From: Pseudomonas sp. BGr12 | GTDB lineage: Bacteria; Pseudomonadota; Gammaproteobacteria; Pseudomonadales; Pseudomonadaceae | Assembly: GCF_030272895.1 (NCBI RefSeq) | Contig: NZ_JALRNF010000002.1 | Location: 158,184-222,183, forward strand | Direction: 5' to 3' | DNA: 64,000 nt | Shown here: piece after piece, positions 27,251 through 38,509 of the stretch | How positions within the stretch are numbered: position 1 is the stretch's first letter | How the letters are laid out: each line of letters starts with the position of its first letter | Notes under the pieces: generated by a model | The model's input: only the letters and a program-made list of their open reading frames with translations | The model's database searches: none | What the model was told of the DNA's origin: nothing | Made by a program: the position numbers and the translations under genes

Positions 27251-28354
27251 TCAGCCACCGGTCCTGACCGTGCTCCACACCCGGGTACGCAGCCGCTCCA
27301 GCTTCAGGGGCAGCGGTTCGAGGGCAAACAGGGTGTCGAGCACCGCCTGCGGCGGGTACACCATGGGGTTGTCGCGAATCCGCGCCTCGACCAGTCCGGT
27401 CGCATCCTTGTTGGCATTGGGGTAGCCCAGGTAGTTGCTCGACGCGGCGATCACCTCGGGCTTGAGCATGTAGTTGATGAAGGCAAGGCCCTGTTGCGGG
27501 TTGGGTGCATCCTTGAGCAGTACCATGTTCTCCTGCCACAACGGCGCCCCTTCGCGGGGAATGCTGTAGCGGATCTGCCGGCCATTGCCGGCGTTCTCGG
27601 CACTGAGCCTGGCCTCGAATACGCCACCCGACCAGCCCAGCACGACGCAGACGTTGCCATTGGCAAGGTCGGAGATGAAGCGCGAGGAGTCGAAGTAGCG
27701 AATGTGCGGGCGCAGCTTGAGCAGCAACGCTTCGGCCTTGCGGTAGTCGTCCGGGTTCTTGCTGTTGTACGGCAGGCCCAGGTAGTGCAGGGCGATGGGG
27801 ATGATCTCGTTGGGCGCATCGAGCATCGCCACCCCGCATTCGCTCAACCTGGCCAGGTTGGCCTCGTCGAAGATCAGCGCCCAGGAGTCCACCGGTGCCT
27901 GCTCGCCCAGCAGCGCCTTGACCTTGTCCTGGTCATAGCCGATGCCGGTGGTGCCCCACAGGTAGGGCGCGGCGTAGCGGTTGCCGGGGTCATTGCCCTG
28001 CAGCTTGGCGAGCATCTGCGGGTCCAGGTGGGGGAAGTTGGGCAACTGGCTGCGATCGAGCTCGGCCAGCACCCCGGCCTTGATCAGGTTGGGCAGCAGG
28101 TCGCCGCTGGCGAACACCACGTCGTAGCCACTGCGCCCGGCCATCAGCTTGCTCTGCATCACGTCGCTGTTGTCGAACACGTCATACACCGGAGCGATGC
28201 CCGATGCCTGCTGGAACTGCCGGGGGGTGTCCGGGGCGATGTAGTCGTACCAGTTGTAGATATGCACGCTGGCGGTGGCACTTTCACCGGCCTCAAGGCC
28301 TGTAGTGCCCAGCAATGCAGCCAGGGCCAGGGGTAAGCAGCGGATCGACTTCAT
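27251..28354 (-). CDS. Periplasmic polyamine-type substrate-binding protein (PotF/SpuD family)
   Basis: Extracellular solute-binding protein of 367 aa with a signal peptide (about 1-23). The N-terminal HIYNWYDYIAPDT and DVVFASGDLLPNLIKAG, with the WGTTGIGYD hinge region, match spermidine/putrescine-binding proteins. Ligand inferred as a polyamine. No ABC ATPase or permease genes accompany it. It lies 34 bases after the nitrilase gene on the same strand and is probably co-transcribed. Confidence 0.85.
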   Translation of the reverse strand: MKSIRCLPLALAALLGTTGLEAGESATASVHIYNWYDYIAPDTPRQFQQASGIAPVYDVFDNSDVMQSKLMAGRSGYDVVFASGDLLPNLIKAGVLAELDRSQLPNFPHLDPQMLAKLQGNDPGNRYAAPYLWGTTGIGYDQDKVKALLGEQAPVDSWALIFDEANLARLSECGVAMLDAPNEIIPIALHYLGLPYNSKNPDDYRKAEALLLKLRPHIRYFDSSRFISDLANGNVCVVLGWSGGVFEARLSAENAGNGRQIRYSIPREGAPLWQENMVLLKDAPNPQQGLAFINYMLKPEVIAASSNYLGYPNANKDATGLVEARIRDNPMVYPPQAVLDTLFALEPLPLKLERLRTRVWSTVRTGG

Positions 28355-28388
28355 GGGCGCACTCCGGTTCTTGTCGTTGTAGGTGCCG

Positions 28389-29204
28389 CTAGGGGATCAA
28401 CAGTTCGCGCAGGCCATTGCCGTGGTCGATTTGTGTGCCCGGCAAGTGCAGGCGCCGATCCTGCAGGTAGTCGTAGTCGCGGCGAGCCAGGGCGAGCTGT
28501 CCAGGGTCCAGTTCGACCTGCTGGCGGCACGGCTCGCGTCCGGCTTCGAACAGCATCCGTCCGCAGGGATCGACCACGGCGCTGCCGCCGGCGAACACCA
28601 GCCCGTCGCTGCCTGCACCGACGCGATTGACCATCAGGGCAAAGGCCTGGTTCTCCTGGGCGCGGGCCATGATCGCGGTGCGGTGTACCGGGCCGTAGGG
28701 GTCCATGTTGCCGTTGCTGACGATGATCAGGTCGACGCCCAGTTGCGCCAGCGCCCGACTGGTTTCCGGCAGTTCGATGTCGTAGCAGATCAGCAGGCCG
28801 ATGCGCAGGCCTTTCCAGGTCGTGGTGGCGAAGCGATCGCCGGCCTGGAACAGGCCGCGCTCCGATGGCCACAGGTGGGTCTTGCGGTAGCGCAGGGCGA
28901 TGCCGTCCGGGGTGAGCAGCACCGAGGTGTTGTAGAAGTGCTCGCCGTCCCGTTCGGCCAGGCCGACCACCACCGCCACATCCTGTTCGCGCACGGCTTG
29001 CCGGACCGCCTCAAGGCTGGGGCCGTGGAGGGGTTCGGCGACATGGGGCAATTGTTCGGCATTGGCAAAACCCATCAGCTGGGTTTCCGGAAACACCAGC
29101 AGGTCGGTGTCGGCCTTGCAGGTGGCAATGGCATCCAGGGTGCGCTGGAGGTTGTAGGCGGTATCGCCGTCGCGGCCCTCCAGCTGTACGAGTTCGATCT
29201 TCAT
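28389..29204 (-). CDS. Nitrilase-superfamily carbon-nitrogen hydrolase (amidase)
   Basis: Cytoplasmic amidase of 271 aa with the intact catalytic triad E40 (VFPE), K108 (YRKTHL) and C140 (LLICYDIELPE). The sequence resembles aliphatic or N-carbamoyl amidases such as DavA-type and R-amidase enzymes of Pseudomonas. With a polyamine-type binding protein downstream, an amide of a diamine (for example a carbamoyl or amidated polyamine) is a plausible substrate; that is inference. Confidence 0.85.
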   Translation of the reverse strand: MKIELVQLEGRDGDTAYNLQRTLDAIATCKADTDLLVFPETQLMGFANAEQLPHVAEPLHGPSLEAVRQAVREQDVAVVVGLAERDGEHFYNTSVLLTPDGIALRYRKTHLWPSERGLFQAGDRFATTTWKGLRIGLLICYDIELPETSRALAQLGVDLIIVSNGNMDPYGPVHRTAIMARAQENQAFALMVNRVGAGSDGLVFAGGSAVVDPCGRMLFEAGREPCRQQVELDPGQLALARRDYDYLQDRRLHLPGTQIDHGNGLRELLIP

Positions 29205-29301
29205 CGCGGCTCCTTGTGCAGGTGTGGAACCGAGTATGCGCGGCCCGGGGCGGGCCGCACATCACAGCGATGGAGTAACCCTCAATGGGTAATGACGCTG
29301 G

Positions 29302-30465
29302 TCACACCGGGGTCCAGCGGCCCTGGTCCCGGTCCGAGCGTACGCAGGCATCGATGAAGGCCATGCCGCGCAGGCCGTCTTCTGCCGTCGGGCATTGCTG
29401 GGCCAGTGGTGCGGCCGGGCGTTGCTCGCGGCGTGCGCGGATCAGTTCGGCGGCGTCGCTGTAGAGGTTGGCGAAGGCTTCGAGCAGACCTTCGGGCTGG
29501 CCGGCCTTGATCCGCGTCGCCTGTTTTGCCGCCTCGCCGAGCCAGGCTTCGCCCCGGCGCAGGCACTGATGCGGCTGGTCCTGATGACGCAGCTCCAGGC
29601 GTTCCGGTTCTTCCTGATGCCAGTACAGCGAGCCAGTGGAGCCGAACACGCGGATCTGCAAGCCATGGCGATGACCCGCGGCCACGAAGCTGGCCCACAG
29701 CATGCCCCGTGCGCCGCCGTTCAGGCGCAGGTTGACGTGGGCGTTGTCGTCCGAACGGCGGCCCGGCACCAGGGTGCTCAGTTCCGCCGAGACTTCGCTG
29801 ACCTCAAGGCCGGTGACAAAGCGCAGCAGTTGATGCGCATGCACCCCGACGTCGGCCAGTACCGACGAGGTGCCGGCCTGCTCGGGGTCGGTGCGCCAGG
29901 CCAGGCTCTTGACCCCTTGCTGCTCCAGCGGATGGGTGCCGAAGGCGCTGGCGTGCTCGACCTGCACCAGGCGCACCTCGCCAATGGCGCCGCGGGCGAT
30001 CAGCTCGCGGGCCTCGCGGACCATCGGGTAGCCGCTGTAGTTGTGGGTCAGCAGTTGCAGCGCCGGACCCTGGCGGACCCGGTCAAGCAGGATCCGGGCC
30101 TCGTCCAGGCTGGTAGCCAGGGGCTTGTCGCAGATCACATCGATGCCCTGTTCGAGGAACGCCAGGCTGGCCGGCACATGCACAGCATTGGGCGCCATGA
30201 TCGCCACCGCCTGGATGCCATCGGGACGATCGGCCTCGGCCCGGGCCATCTGCTGGAAGTCGGCATAGGCGCGCTCGGGGGCTACGCCATAGGCCTGGGC
30301 CGCCGCCAGGTTGCGCTGCGGATCGCGGGCAAACACCCCGGCCACCAGTTCGAAGTGACCGTCCAGGTGGGCGGCGTAGCGGTGGGTGGCGCCGATCGAC
30401 GACTCCAGCCCGCCGCCGACGAAGCCCAGGCGCAGGCGCTGCGCCGGGTTGGCCAGGGTCTTCAT
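29302..30465 (-). CDS. Gfo/Idh/MocA-family oxidoreductase (first of two)
   Basis: NAD(P)-dependent dehydrogenase of 387 aa. The N-terminal Rossmann motif [16 protein letters not shown] is at about residues 14-29; the family lysine is in CDKPLA; the C-terminal alpha/beta domain contains [14 protein letters not shown] with the usual catalytic-site His. Start at the ATG 30465, preceded by AAGGAGG; it overlaps the aroQ stop as ATGA. Last gene of the oxidoreductase-MHS transporter-aroQ operon. Substrate likely a cyclitol or quinate-like acid (inference). Confidence 0.85.
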   Translation of the reverse strand: MKTLANPAQRLRLGFVGGGLESSIGATHRYAAHLDGHFELVAGVFARDPQRNLAAAQAYGVAPERAYADFQQMARAEADRPDGIQAVAIMAPNAVHVPASLAFLEQGIDVICDKPLATSLDEARILLDRVRQGPALQLLTHNYSGYPMVREARELIARGAIGEVRLVQVEHASAFGTHPLEQQGVKSLAWRTDPEQAGTSSVLADVGVHAHQLLRFVTGLEVSEVSAELSTLVPGRRSDDNAHVNLRLNGGARGMLWASFVAAGHRHGLQIRVFGSTGSLYWHQEEPERLELRHQDQPHQCLRRGEAWLGEAAKQATRIKAGQPEGLLEAFANLYSDAAELIRARREQRPAAPLAQQCPTAEDGLRGMAFIDACVRSDRDQGRWTPV

Positions 30466-30913
30466 GCCGCACCTCCTTGTCGCGCGCCCAGTTCGCGGGC
30501 GAAATGTTCGATCGCCAGCACATAGCCGTGGGTGCCGAAGCCGGCCAGCACCGCCTTGGCCACCAGCGACACGTAGGAGTGGTGGCGGAAGGCTTCGCGG
30601 CGATGCACGTTGGAGATGTGCACTTCGATCACCGGTACCTCGGCGGCGATCAGCGCGTCGTGGATGGCCACCGAGGTATGGGTCCAGGCGCCGGGGTTGA
30701 TGACAATGCCGGCGACCCGGCCGCGGGCCTGGTGAATCCAGTCGATCATCTGGCCTTCGTGGTTGGTCTGCTGGAACTCCAGGGTCAGGTCCAGGTGGCT
30801 GGCGGCCGACTGGCACAGGGCCTGGACATCGGCCAGGGTCTCGCGGCCATAGACCTCGGGTTGGCGCAGGCCGAGCATGTTGAGGTTGGGGCCGTTGAGT
30901 ACGAGCAGGGTGG

Positions 30914-30917
<4 letters not shown>
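30462..30917 (-). CDS. aroQ: Type II 3-dehydroquinate dehydratase
   Basis: Converts 3-dehydroquinate to 3-dehydroshikimate; cytoplasmic dodecamer in the family. At 151 aa it is complete, with NGPNLNMLG at residues 8-16, the catalytic Tyr23 (VYGRE), NPGAWTHTS at 74-82 and the H100-ISN motif. It is overlapped by ATGA junctions on both sides, between a transporter and a dehydrogenase. That points to a catabolic role (quinate/shikimate-type substrate) rather than the housekeeping copy, which is usually next to accB. Confidence 0.93.
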
Positions 30918-32308
<1,391 letters not shown>

Positions 32309-32350
32309 GGGGTGTCTCCGTTTGTTGTTGTTATGGAGGTGAAGCGGGTG

Positions 32351-33403
32351 TCACAGCGATTCGGTGAGCACGATCTCGCCACTCTGCGCGGCCTGGCTGA
32401 TAGCCTCGACGATCTGCAGGTTGCGCAGGCCGTCGCGGACCGTGACCAGCGGCTCGGCACGGCCCTGGATCACGTCGCAGAAATGCGCCAGCTGGCGTTG
32501 CAGCGGGTCGGCCTGGTCCAGGGGGGCGACGGCGGTGTTGAAGGGTTTCCACCAGGAGCGGTCCTGGTCCTGCTCGTAGTACTTCAGGCGCATGCTCGGG
32601 ATCGACAAGGAGCCGCGGGTGCCGGCGATCACGTAGCAGTCCTCGTCGGCATAGCTGGGGTAGTCGAGGTTCTCCCGGGCGGTCTGCTCCCAGCTGCGGG
32701 CGCAGGCGGCGGTGTCCGAGAGCAGGAAGGTACCCAGGGCGCCGCTGGCGAAGCGCAGGCTGATGGCCACGCTGTCTTCCACGGCAAAGCCACGGGTGGC
32801 GCTGGAGGCCTGGGCCTGTACGGCGACGATTTCGCCGCACAGTGAACGCAGGTTGCCGATCTCGTGGATCATGTTGATCAGCACCGGTCCGCCACCGGCC
32901 TGGCGGCGCCAGGGTGCGGCGTCGAAATAATCATTGGGCTTGTAGAACAGGGCGCTGCCCATCACCGCCACCAGATTGCCCAGCAGGCCTTCGGCGATCA
33001 GTTCGCGGGCTTTTTCAAGGATCGCACTGTGGGCCCGGTGATGCCCCACCAGCAGCCGTGCGCCGCGTTGCTCGGCGATGGCCAGCAGGCGCTTGCCTTC
33101 CTCCAGCGTGTGGGCCACCGGCTTTTCGATCAGCGCCGCAACGCCTTGCTCCACGCAGGCCAGGGCACCTTCGACATGCAACTGGTTGGGGGTGGCGAGG
33201 ATCACCCCGTCCACTTGCCGGGCGGCGAACAACTGCGCCAGCGAGGTGTACAACGGCACACCGGCTGCGGCGGCGAGCGCTGCGGCAGCAGGGGCCGGGT
33301 CGACCAGGGCGCAGAGTTGGCAGGCGTTGCTGGCCTGGATCAGTTCGATGTGCCGGCGGCCGATCAGGCCGGCACCGGCGACGGCGATGCGTAGGGTAGT
33401 CAT
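32351..33403 (-). CDS. Gfo/Idh/MocA-family oxidoreductase (second of two)
   Basis: NAD(P)-dependent dehydrogenase of 350 aa. N-terminal GAGLIGRRHIELI, the EKPVAH lysine motif, and GGGPVLINMIHEIGNLRSL in the catalytic domain, similar to inositol and sugar dehydrogenases. It is the promoter-proximal gene of the reverse-strand cluster, 42 bases before the MHS transporter, and faces the LysR gene at 33495. Start at the ATG 33403; an upstream TTG is less likely. Confidence 0.85.
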   Translation of the reverse strand: MTTLRIAVAGAGLIGRRHIELIQASNACQLCALVDPAPAAAALAAAAGVPLYTSLAQLFAARQVDGVILATPNQLHVEGALACVEQGVAALIEKPVAHTLEEGKRLLAIAEQRGARLLVGHHRAHSAILEKARELIAEGLLGNLVAVMGSALFYKPNDYFDAAPWRRQAGGGPVLINMIHEIGNLRSLCGEIVAVQAQASSATRGFAVEDSVAISLRFASGALGTFLLSDTAACARSWEQTARENLDYPSYADEDCYVIAGTRGSLSIPSMRLKYYEQDQDRSWWKPFNTAVAPLDQADPLQRQLAHFCDVIQGRAEPLVTVRDGLRNLQIVEAISQAAQSGEIVLTESL

Positions 33404-33494
33404 GGCGCTCTCATTGTTCTTGTTGGACAAGGCAGACCGCGACGGCGGTTTTGTGAGAGGCTAATAAAAAACCCAGGGGAGATAATCGGGCCAA

Positions 33495-34439
33495 ATGAAG
33501 AATCAGAATGCGCTCGTAGCGAATAATGAGCCCCTGCTGCGCGACCTGCAGCTGTTCTGCGAAGTGGCCCGGCGTTCGAGCTTCATCGCCGCGGCCAGCG
33601 AGACCGGGCTGTCGCCGGCCCATGTCAGCAAGCGCATCGCCACCCTGGAAACCCTGCTGGGGGTCAAGTTGTTCAACCGCACCACGCGACGGGTGAACAT
33701 CACCAGCGATGGCGAGGCGGCGTTCATCTGGGCGCAGAAAATCCTCGAGAACGTCGAGTCGATGTTCGAGTCATTGTCCGGCGCGCAGAGCGAGCCCCGC
33801 GGCACCTTGCGCATCAGCACCAGCCTGCGCCTGGGCCGGGAGCACATCGCGCCGATCCTGTCGCTGCTGCGCCGGCGGCATCCGACCCTGGATATCTGGC
33901 TGGAGCTGTTGGACCGGCGGGTGGACCTGATCGGCGAGAACTTCGATATCGATATCCGCGTCGGCGAAGTGCAGGAGAAGCACCTGATCGCCCACCGCAT
34001 TGCCGAGAGCAAGCGGGTGCTGGCCGCCGCCCCCGACTACCTGGCCCGGCGCGGCCCGGTGCGGGTGCCGGCGGAACTCGCGCAGCAGGATTGCCTGCTG
34101 TTTCGCAGCCGTGACGATCGCTTCGGGGTCTGGCGCCTGGTCGGGCCCGGGGGCGCCGAAACGGTAAAAGTCACCGGGCCCATGGCCGCCAACCACAGCG
34201 ATATCGTCCGTCAGTGGGCGCTGGACGGCCACGGCATCATCATGGCCTCGTACTGGGACGTCTACGGCAATCTGGCCGATGGCTCGCTGGTGCGGGTGCT
34301 GCCGGCCTATCACCAGCCGGCGGATGTCTGGGCGGTGACGGCAGCGCGTTCGGCAAGTTCGGCCAAGGTGCGCAGTTGCGTAGCGTTCCTGCGCGAGCAA
34401 CTGGCCCAGGGGCCCTATGCACTGGCGGTGGGCGGCTAG
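33495..34439 (+). CDS. LysR-family regulator of the aroQ/oxidoreductase cluster
   Basis: Regulator of 314 aa. Helix-turn-helix at about residues 17-75 (FCEVARRSSFIAAASETGLS, then HVSKRIATLE); DmlR-type effector domain with RGTLRIS, DIDIRVGE and ALDGHGI. Divergent from the oxidoreductase gene, with 91 bases between starts, so it most likely controls that operon and itself. Ligand unknown. Confidence 0.85.
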   Translation: MKNQNALVANNEPLLRDLQLFCEVARRSSFIAAASETGLSPAHVSKRIATLETLLGVKLFNRTTRRVNITSDGEAAFIWAQKILENVESMFESLSGAQSEPRGTLRISTSLRLGREHIAPILSLLRRRHPTLDIWLELLDRRVDLIGENFDIDIRVGEVQEKHLIAHRIAESKRVLAAAPDYLARRGPVRVPAELAQQDCLLFRSRDDRFGVWRLVGPGGAETVKVTGPMAANHSDIVRQWALDGHGIIMASYWDVYGNLADGSLVRVLPAYHQPADVWAVTAARSASSAKVRSCVAFLREQLAQGPYALAVGG

Positions 34440-34444
34440 CCCCT

Positions 34445-34514
34445 GTAGGAGCGGGCTTGTCCCGCGATGCGAAGGGACGGGTAACTCGCAATCGCGGGGC
34501 AAGCCCGCTCCTAC
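34445..34514. repeat. REP-like inverted pair (type B, outward)
   Basis: GTAGGAGCGGGCTTGTCCCGCGAT at 34445-34468 and its imperfect inverse ending CTCCTAC at 34514. It lies right after the LysR stop and 54 bases before tam. Confidence 0.9.
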
Positions 34515-34568
34515 CACGACAGCAATGGATCTATAGTTAGCCTCTCACTGGCAAACAAGGACCCCGCC

Positions 34569-35333
34569 ATGACCTGGTCAGCGGCGCAGTACAGCACCTT
34601 CGAGAACGAACGCACCCGGCCGGTGCGCGACCTGCTGGCGGCGTTGCCGCCGGGGTCGATTACCTGCGCCGTCGACCTGGGCTGTGGCCCGGGCAACTCC
34701 ACCCAGGCGCTGGCCGAGCGTTATCCGCAGGCTTTGGTACGCGGCCTCGACAGCTCCCAGGACATGCTCGACGCCGCGCGCCAGCGCCTGCCGGACATCG
34801 ACTTCAGCCTGGCGGACATCGGCGCCTGGTCCGCTCCCCAGGGCGTCGACGTAATCCTGGCCAATGCCTCGCTGCAGTGGGTGCCCGATCACGCGCTGTT
34901 GTTCCCGCACCTGGTCCGGCAGTTGAACCAGGGCGGTAGCCTGGCGGTGCAGATGCCCGACAACCTCGACGAGCCGGCCCACCGCCAGGCCCGCGAAATC
35001 GCCAGCAAGGGCCCCTGGGCCGACAAGATCGGCGCGGTCCGCCACCCGCCACGGCACACCGCCAGCTACTACTACGATGTGCTCAGCCCCCATTGCCGCC
35101 AGGTCGATATCTGGCGCACCACCTATTACCACCCGTTGATGGGCGGGGCGCAGGCGGTGGTGGAATGGTTCAAGGGCTCGGCGCTGCGCCCCTTCCTGGC
35201 GGCGCTGGACGCCGATGAGCAGGCAGACTTCCTGCAGCATTACCTGCAGGCCATGGCACAGGCCTACCCGCCGGCCGCCGATGGCAGGGTGCTGCTGCCG
35301 TTCCCGCGCCTGTTCATCGTCGCCAGCCGTTGA
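34569..35333 (+). CDS. tam: Trans-aconitate 2-methyltransferase
   Basis: SAM-dependent methyltransferase that esterifies trans-aconitate, an inhibitor of aconitase; cytoplasmic. 254 aa, close to the E. coli 252. It starts WSAAQYSTFENERTRPVRDLL, with motif I VDLGCGPGNST at about 39-49, GLDSSQDML, and ANASLQWVPDH, all matching Tam. Convergent with the DUF2784 gene. Confidence 0.93.
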   Translation: MTWSAAQYSTFENERTRPVRDLLAALPPGSITCAVDLGCGPGNSTQALAERYPQALVRGLDSSQDMLDAARQRLPDIDFSLADIGAWSAPQGVDVILANASLQWVPDHALLFPHLVRQLNQGGSLAVQMPDNLDEPAHRQAREIASKGPWADKIGAVRHPPRHTASYYYDVLSPHCRQVDIWRTTYYHPLMGGAQAVVEWFKGSALRPFLAALDADEQADFLQHYLQAMAQAYPPAADGRVLLPFPRLFIVASR

Positions 35334-35336
35334 GGG

Positions 35337-35714
35337 TCAACCGCTGGCCGGGTGATGCGGGCGCTGGCGCAGCACCCGCAGGTAAACCACGGCGTTGACC
35401 AGCACCACCACTGACCCCAGCAGCCACTGGATGCCCGGGGTCAGCCCGGCAGGGTAGATGATCGGCCAGACGTAGTGCTCGATGAAACCGCCCTGGTAGC
35501 CGGCAAGGCCTGCGGCATGACGCAGGTGGTTTTCCCAGTCGGTGAGCGGGCAGGGCAGGTGCAGGAACTCCACGGCGATGCCCCAGCACAGCGCCGGCAG
35601 ATGCCACCACAGGGCGGCGCGCCACTTGAGCGTCAACAGCCCGCCCAGCAGCACGAAGACAATGAACAGCAAGTGAAACAGCACCAGGCCGTCGGCACCC
35701 AGGCGATAGAGCAT
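35337..35714 (-). CDS. DUF2784 membrane protein
   Basis: Membrane protein of 125 aa with three or four helices. The family marks are DGLVLFHLLFIVFVLLGGLL, the PCPLTDWENHLR motif and a C-terminal GIQWLLGSVVVLVNAVVY helix. Function unknown. The ATG at 35714 has GAGG upstream. Three bases separate its stop from the tam stop. Confidence 0.88.
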   Translation of the reverse strand: MLYRLGADGLVLFHLLFIVFVLLGGLLTLKWRAALWWHLPALCWGIAVEFLHLPCPLTDWENHLRHAAGLAGYQGGFIEHYVWPIIYPAGLTPGIQWLLGSVVVLVNAVVYLRVLRQRPHHPASG

Positions 35715-35831
35715 GTCGACCTCGTTCCCGTGGTTGCGCACGATCGCTACGCACCATGATAGAGGTGTTCGCCCAGGCGTCGGGGGCCAGGCGACGAGGG
35801 AGGGCGCCCTCGTCGCCTGGCCAGGCTTGGC

Positions 35832-37106
35832 TCAGGACGCTTCGCGGTAGGGGTTGCGCGGATCGTGCTGCCAGTCGAGGAACGGCTTGCCGGTGTCCTG
35901 GGGCACCATCTCGATGCAGTCCTGGACCGGGCAGGTGATCTGGCACAGGTTGCAGCCCACGCACTCGGCATCGATCACCTCGTAGCGGTGGCTGCCGTCG
36001 GCCTGCTTGAGGCTGGCGATGGCCTGGTGCGAGGTGTCTTCGCAGGCGATATGGCAGCGACCGCAGCCGATGCAGGCGTCCTGGTCGATTTTGGCGATGA
36101 CCTGGTAGTTGATGTCCAGATACTTCCAGTCGGTGGTGTGGCCCACCGCGCGACCGCTGAAGTCGGCAATGCTGCGGTAGCCCTGGCTGTCCATCCAGCG
36201 CGAGAGGCCGTCCTTCATGTCCTCGACGATGCGAAAGCCATGCAGCATGGCGGCGGTGCACACCTGCACGGCGCCGCAGCCCAGGGCGATGAACTCGGCG
36301 GCATCGCGCCAGCTGCCGATGCCGCCGATGCCGCTGATGGGCAGGCCACGGGTGGCCGGGTCGCGGGCGATTTCGGCGACCATGTTCAGGGCGATCGGCT
36401 TGACCGCCGAGCCGCAGTAGCCGCCATGGGTGCTCATGTCGCCGACGATGGGCAGGGCGACCATGCGTTCGAGGTCGACGCTGGTGATCGAGTTGATGGT
36501 GTTGATCAGCGACACCGCATCGGCGCCACCGCGGTGGGCGGCGCGGGCGGACTGGCGGATATCGGTGATGTTGGGGGTCAGCTTGACGATCACCGGCAGC
36601 GAGCAGTGGGTCTTGCACCAGCGGGTGACCTGCTCGACATACTCCGGCACCTGGCCGACCGCTGCGCCCATGCCGCGCTCGGGCATGCCGTGGGGGCAGC
36701 CGAAGTTCAGTTCGATGCCGTCGGCCCCGGTGGCTTCCACCAGCGGCAGGATGGCTTTCCAGGATTCCTCGACGCAGGGCACCATCAACGACACGATCAG
36801 CGCCCGGTCCGGCCAGTCCTTCTTCACCTGGGTGATTTCCCGCAGGTTGATCTCCAGCGAGCGGTCGGTGATCAGCTCGATGTTGTTGATGCCCATGACC
36901 TCGCGGTTGACCCCGTAGTGGGCCGAGTAGCGCGACGACACGTTGACCGCGGCAGGGTCTTCACCCAGGGTTTTCCAGACCACGCCGCCCCAGCCGGCCT
37001 GGAAGGCGCGGACCACGTTGTAGGCCTTGTCGGTGGGCGGCGCGGAGGCCAGCCAGAACGGGTTGGGCGCCTTGATGCCGGCAAATTCGATCGACAGGTC
37101 AGCCAT
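35832..37106 (-). CDS. preA: NAD-dependent dihydropyrimidine dehydrogenase subunit PreA
   Basis: Catalytic FMN and Fe-S subunit that, with PreT, interconverts uracil/thymine and the dihydro forms (first step of reductive pyrimidine breakdown). At 424 aa it starts with a dihydroorotate-dehydrogenase-like barrel (FAGIKAPNPFWLASAP; ELNFGCPHGMPERGMG; ISGIGGIGSWRDAAEF). Near the C-terminus are two 4Fe-4S motifs, CIGCGRCHIAC and CVGCNLCQITC. Its ATG directly follows the preT TAA. Confidence 0.95.
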   Translation of the reverse strand: MADLSIEFAGIKAPNPFWLASAPPTDKAYNVVRAFQAGWGGVVWKTLGEDPAAVNVSSRYSAHYGVNREVMGINNIELITDRSLEINLREITQVKKDWPDRALIVSLMVPCVEESWKAILPLVEATGADGIELNFGCPHGMPERGMGAAVGQVPEYVEQVTRWCKTHCSLPVIVKLTPNITDIRQSARAAHRGGADAVSLINTINSITSVDLERMVALPIVGDMSTHGGYCGSAVKPIALNMVAEIARDPATRGLPISGIGGIGSWRDAAEFIALGCGAVQVCTAAMLHGFRIVEDMKDGLSRWMDSQGYRSIADFSGRAVGHTTDWKYLDINYQVIAKIDQDACIGCGRCHIACEDTSHQAIASLKQADGSHRYEVIDAECVGCNLCQITCPVQDCIEMVPQDTGKPFLDWQHDPRNPYREAS

Positions 37107-38474
37107 TTATGCAGCCTCCACATTGAGGGTGAGTTGGGCATGGATGGCCTCGGCGGCCAGCTTGCCGTGCTGCACGGCCTGGACGGTGAGGTCCTGGCCC
37201 AGGTGGGTACAGTCGCCCCCGGCGTACACCCCGGGCAGGCTGGTGCGCATCTGCTCGTCGACGCGAATGCGCTCGCCGTCGCGGGCCAGGGCCTGGGCGC
37301 TGCTGTCGCTCAGGGCCTGGTCGTCGAAGGCCTGGCCGATGGCCTTGAAGATCGCATCGGCGGCCAGTTCTAACTGCTCGCCGGTGCTCTGCAGGCGGTC
37401 GTCGACCATCGCCGTGCGGGCAAAGCGCATGCCCCGGACCCGGCCCTGGTCGTCGAGCAGTACCTGCTCGGGCTGGGCCCAGGTCAGCAGGCGTACCTGG
37501 TTCTCCTTGGCGATGTGCTGTTCATGCTCGGTGGCGCCCATGTCCTCCACGCCGCGGCGGTACACCAGGTTGACGTCGCGGGCACCAAGGCGGGCCATCT
37601 GCACGGCCATGTCGATGGCGGTGTTGCCGGCGCCCAGGACGATGCAGCGATCGGCCAGGGGCAGGGCGGTGAGGTCGTCGGCCTGGCGCAGTTCGCGGAT
37701 GTAGTCGGTGGCGGCCAAGAGGCCCGGGGCACTTTCGTCGGCCAGGCCCAGCTGGCGGCTGGCGTTCAGGCCAAGGCCGAGGAACACCGCATCGAACTGC
37801 TGTTGCAGCTCGCCCAGGGTCAGGTTCTGGCCCAGCACCTGACCATGGCGGATTTCGATGCCACCGATCTGCAGGACGAAGTCCACCTCGCGCTGGGCGA
37901 AGTCGTCGACCACCTTGTACTTGGCGATGCCGTATTCGTTGAGGCCGCCGGCCTTGGGCCGGGCTTCGAAGATCACCACGTCATGGCCGTGCCAGGCCAG
38001 GCGGTGGGCGCAGGACAAGCCGGCAGGTCCGGCGCCGACCACGGCAATGCGCTTGCCGGTGCTGGCCGCGCGCTGGAACGGATGCTCGCTGAAGCCGGCG
38101 TTGTCCAGGGCATAGCGTTGCAGCAGGCCGATCAGCACCGGTGCGCATTCCTGGTGGTGGTTGCGCACGCAGGCCTGCTGGCAGAGGATCTCGGTCGGGC
38201 AGACCCGCGCGCAACTGCCGCCGAGGATGTTCGCCGAGAGGATTTTCTCCGCTGCGCCCTGGACGTTCTCCTGGTGGATATTGCGGATGAACGAGGGGAT
38301 GTCGATGTCGCTGGGGCAGGCATTGACGCATGGGGCGTCGTAGCAGTACAGGCAGCGCGAGGCTTCCTGGGCGGCCTGGCGGGCGTTGAGCGGTGGCGCC
38401 AGGTCGCTGAAGTGCTCGGCCAGGGTCGGGTTGTCGGCGCTCGGTCGGGGGAGGTGGTTGAGGGACTCGATCAC
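37107..38474 (-). CDS. preT: Dihydropyrimidine dehydrogenase subunit PreT
   Basis: FAD/Fe-S electron-transfer subunit of 455 aa, related to the small subunit of glutamate synthase. The N-terminal cysteine sets C41/C44/C49/C53 and CARVCPTEILCQQAC bind Fe-S clusters; FAD motif VVGAGPAGLSCAHRL and NAD motif VLGAGNTAIDMA follow; a C-terminal GVYAGGDCTH closes the FAD site. Upstream of preA with stop and start adjoining (TAAATG). Confidence 0.95.
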   Translation of the reverse strand: MIESLNHLPRPSADNPTLAEHFSDLAPPLNARQAAQEASRCLYCYDAPCVNACPSDIDIPSFIRNIHQENVQGAAEKILSANILGGSCARVCPTEILCQQACVRNHHQECAPVLIGLLQRYALDNAGFSEHPFQRAASTGKRIAVVGAGPAGLSCAHRLAWHGHDVVIFEARPKAGGLNEYGIAKYKVVDDFAQREVDFVLQIGGIEIRHGQVLGQNLTLGELQQQFDAVFLGLGLNASRQLGLADESAPGLLAATDYIRELRQADDLTALPLADRCIVLGAGNTAIDMAVQMARLGARDVNLVYRRGVEDMGATEHEQHIAKENQVRLLTWAQPEQVLLDDQGRVRGMRFARTAMVDDRLQSTGEQLELAADAIFKAIGQAFDDQALSDSSAQALARDGERIRVDEQMRTSLPGVYAGGDCTHLGQDLTVQAVQHGKLAAEAIHAQLTLNVEAA

Positions 38475-38509
38475 GGTGGTGTCCTCTTTTTTCTTTTTTA
38501 TTAGCGTTC

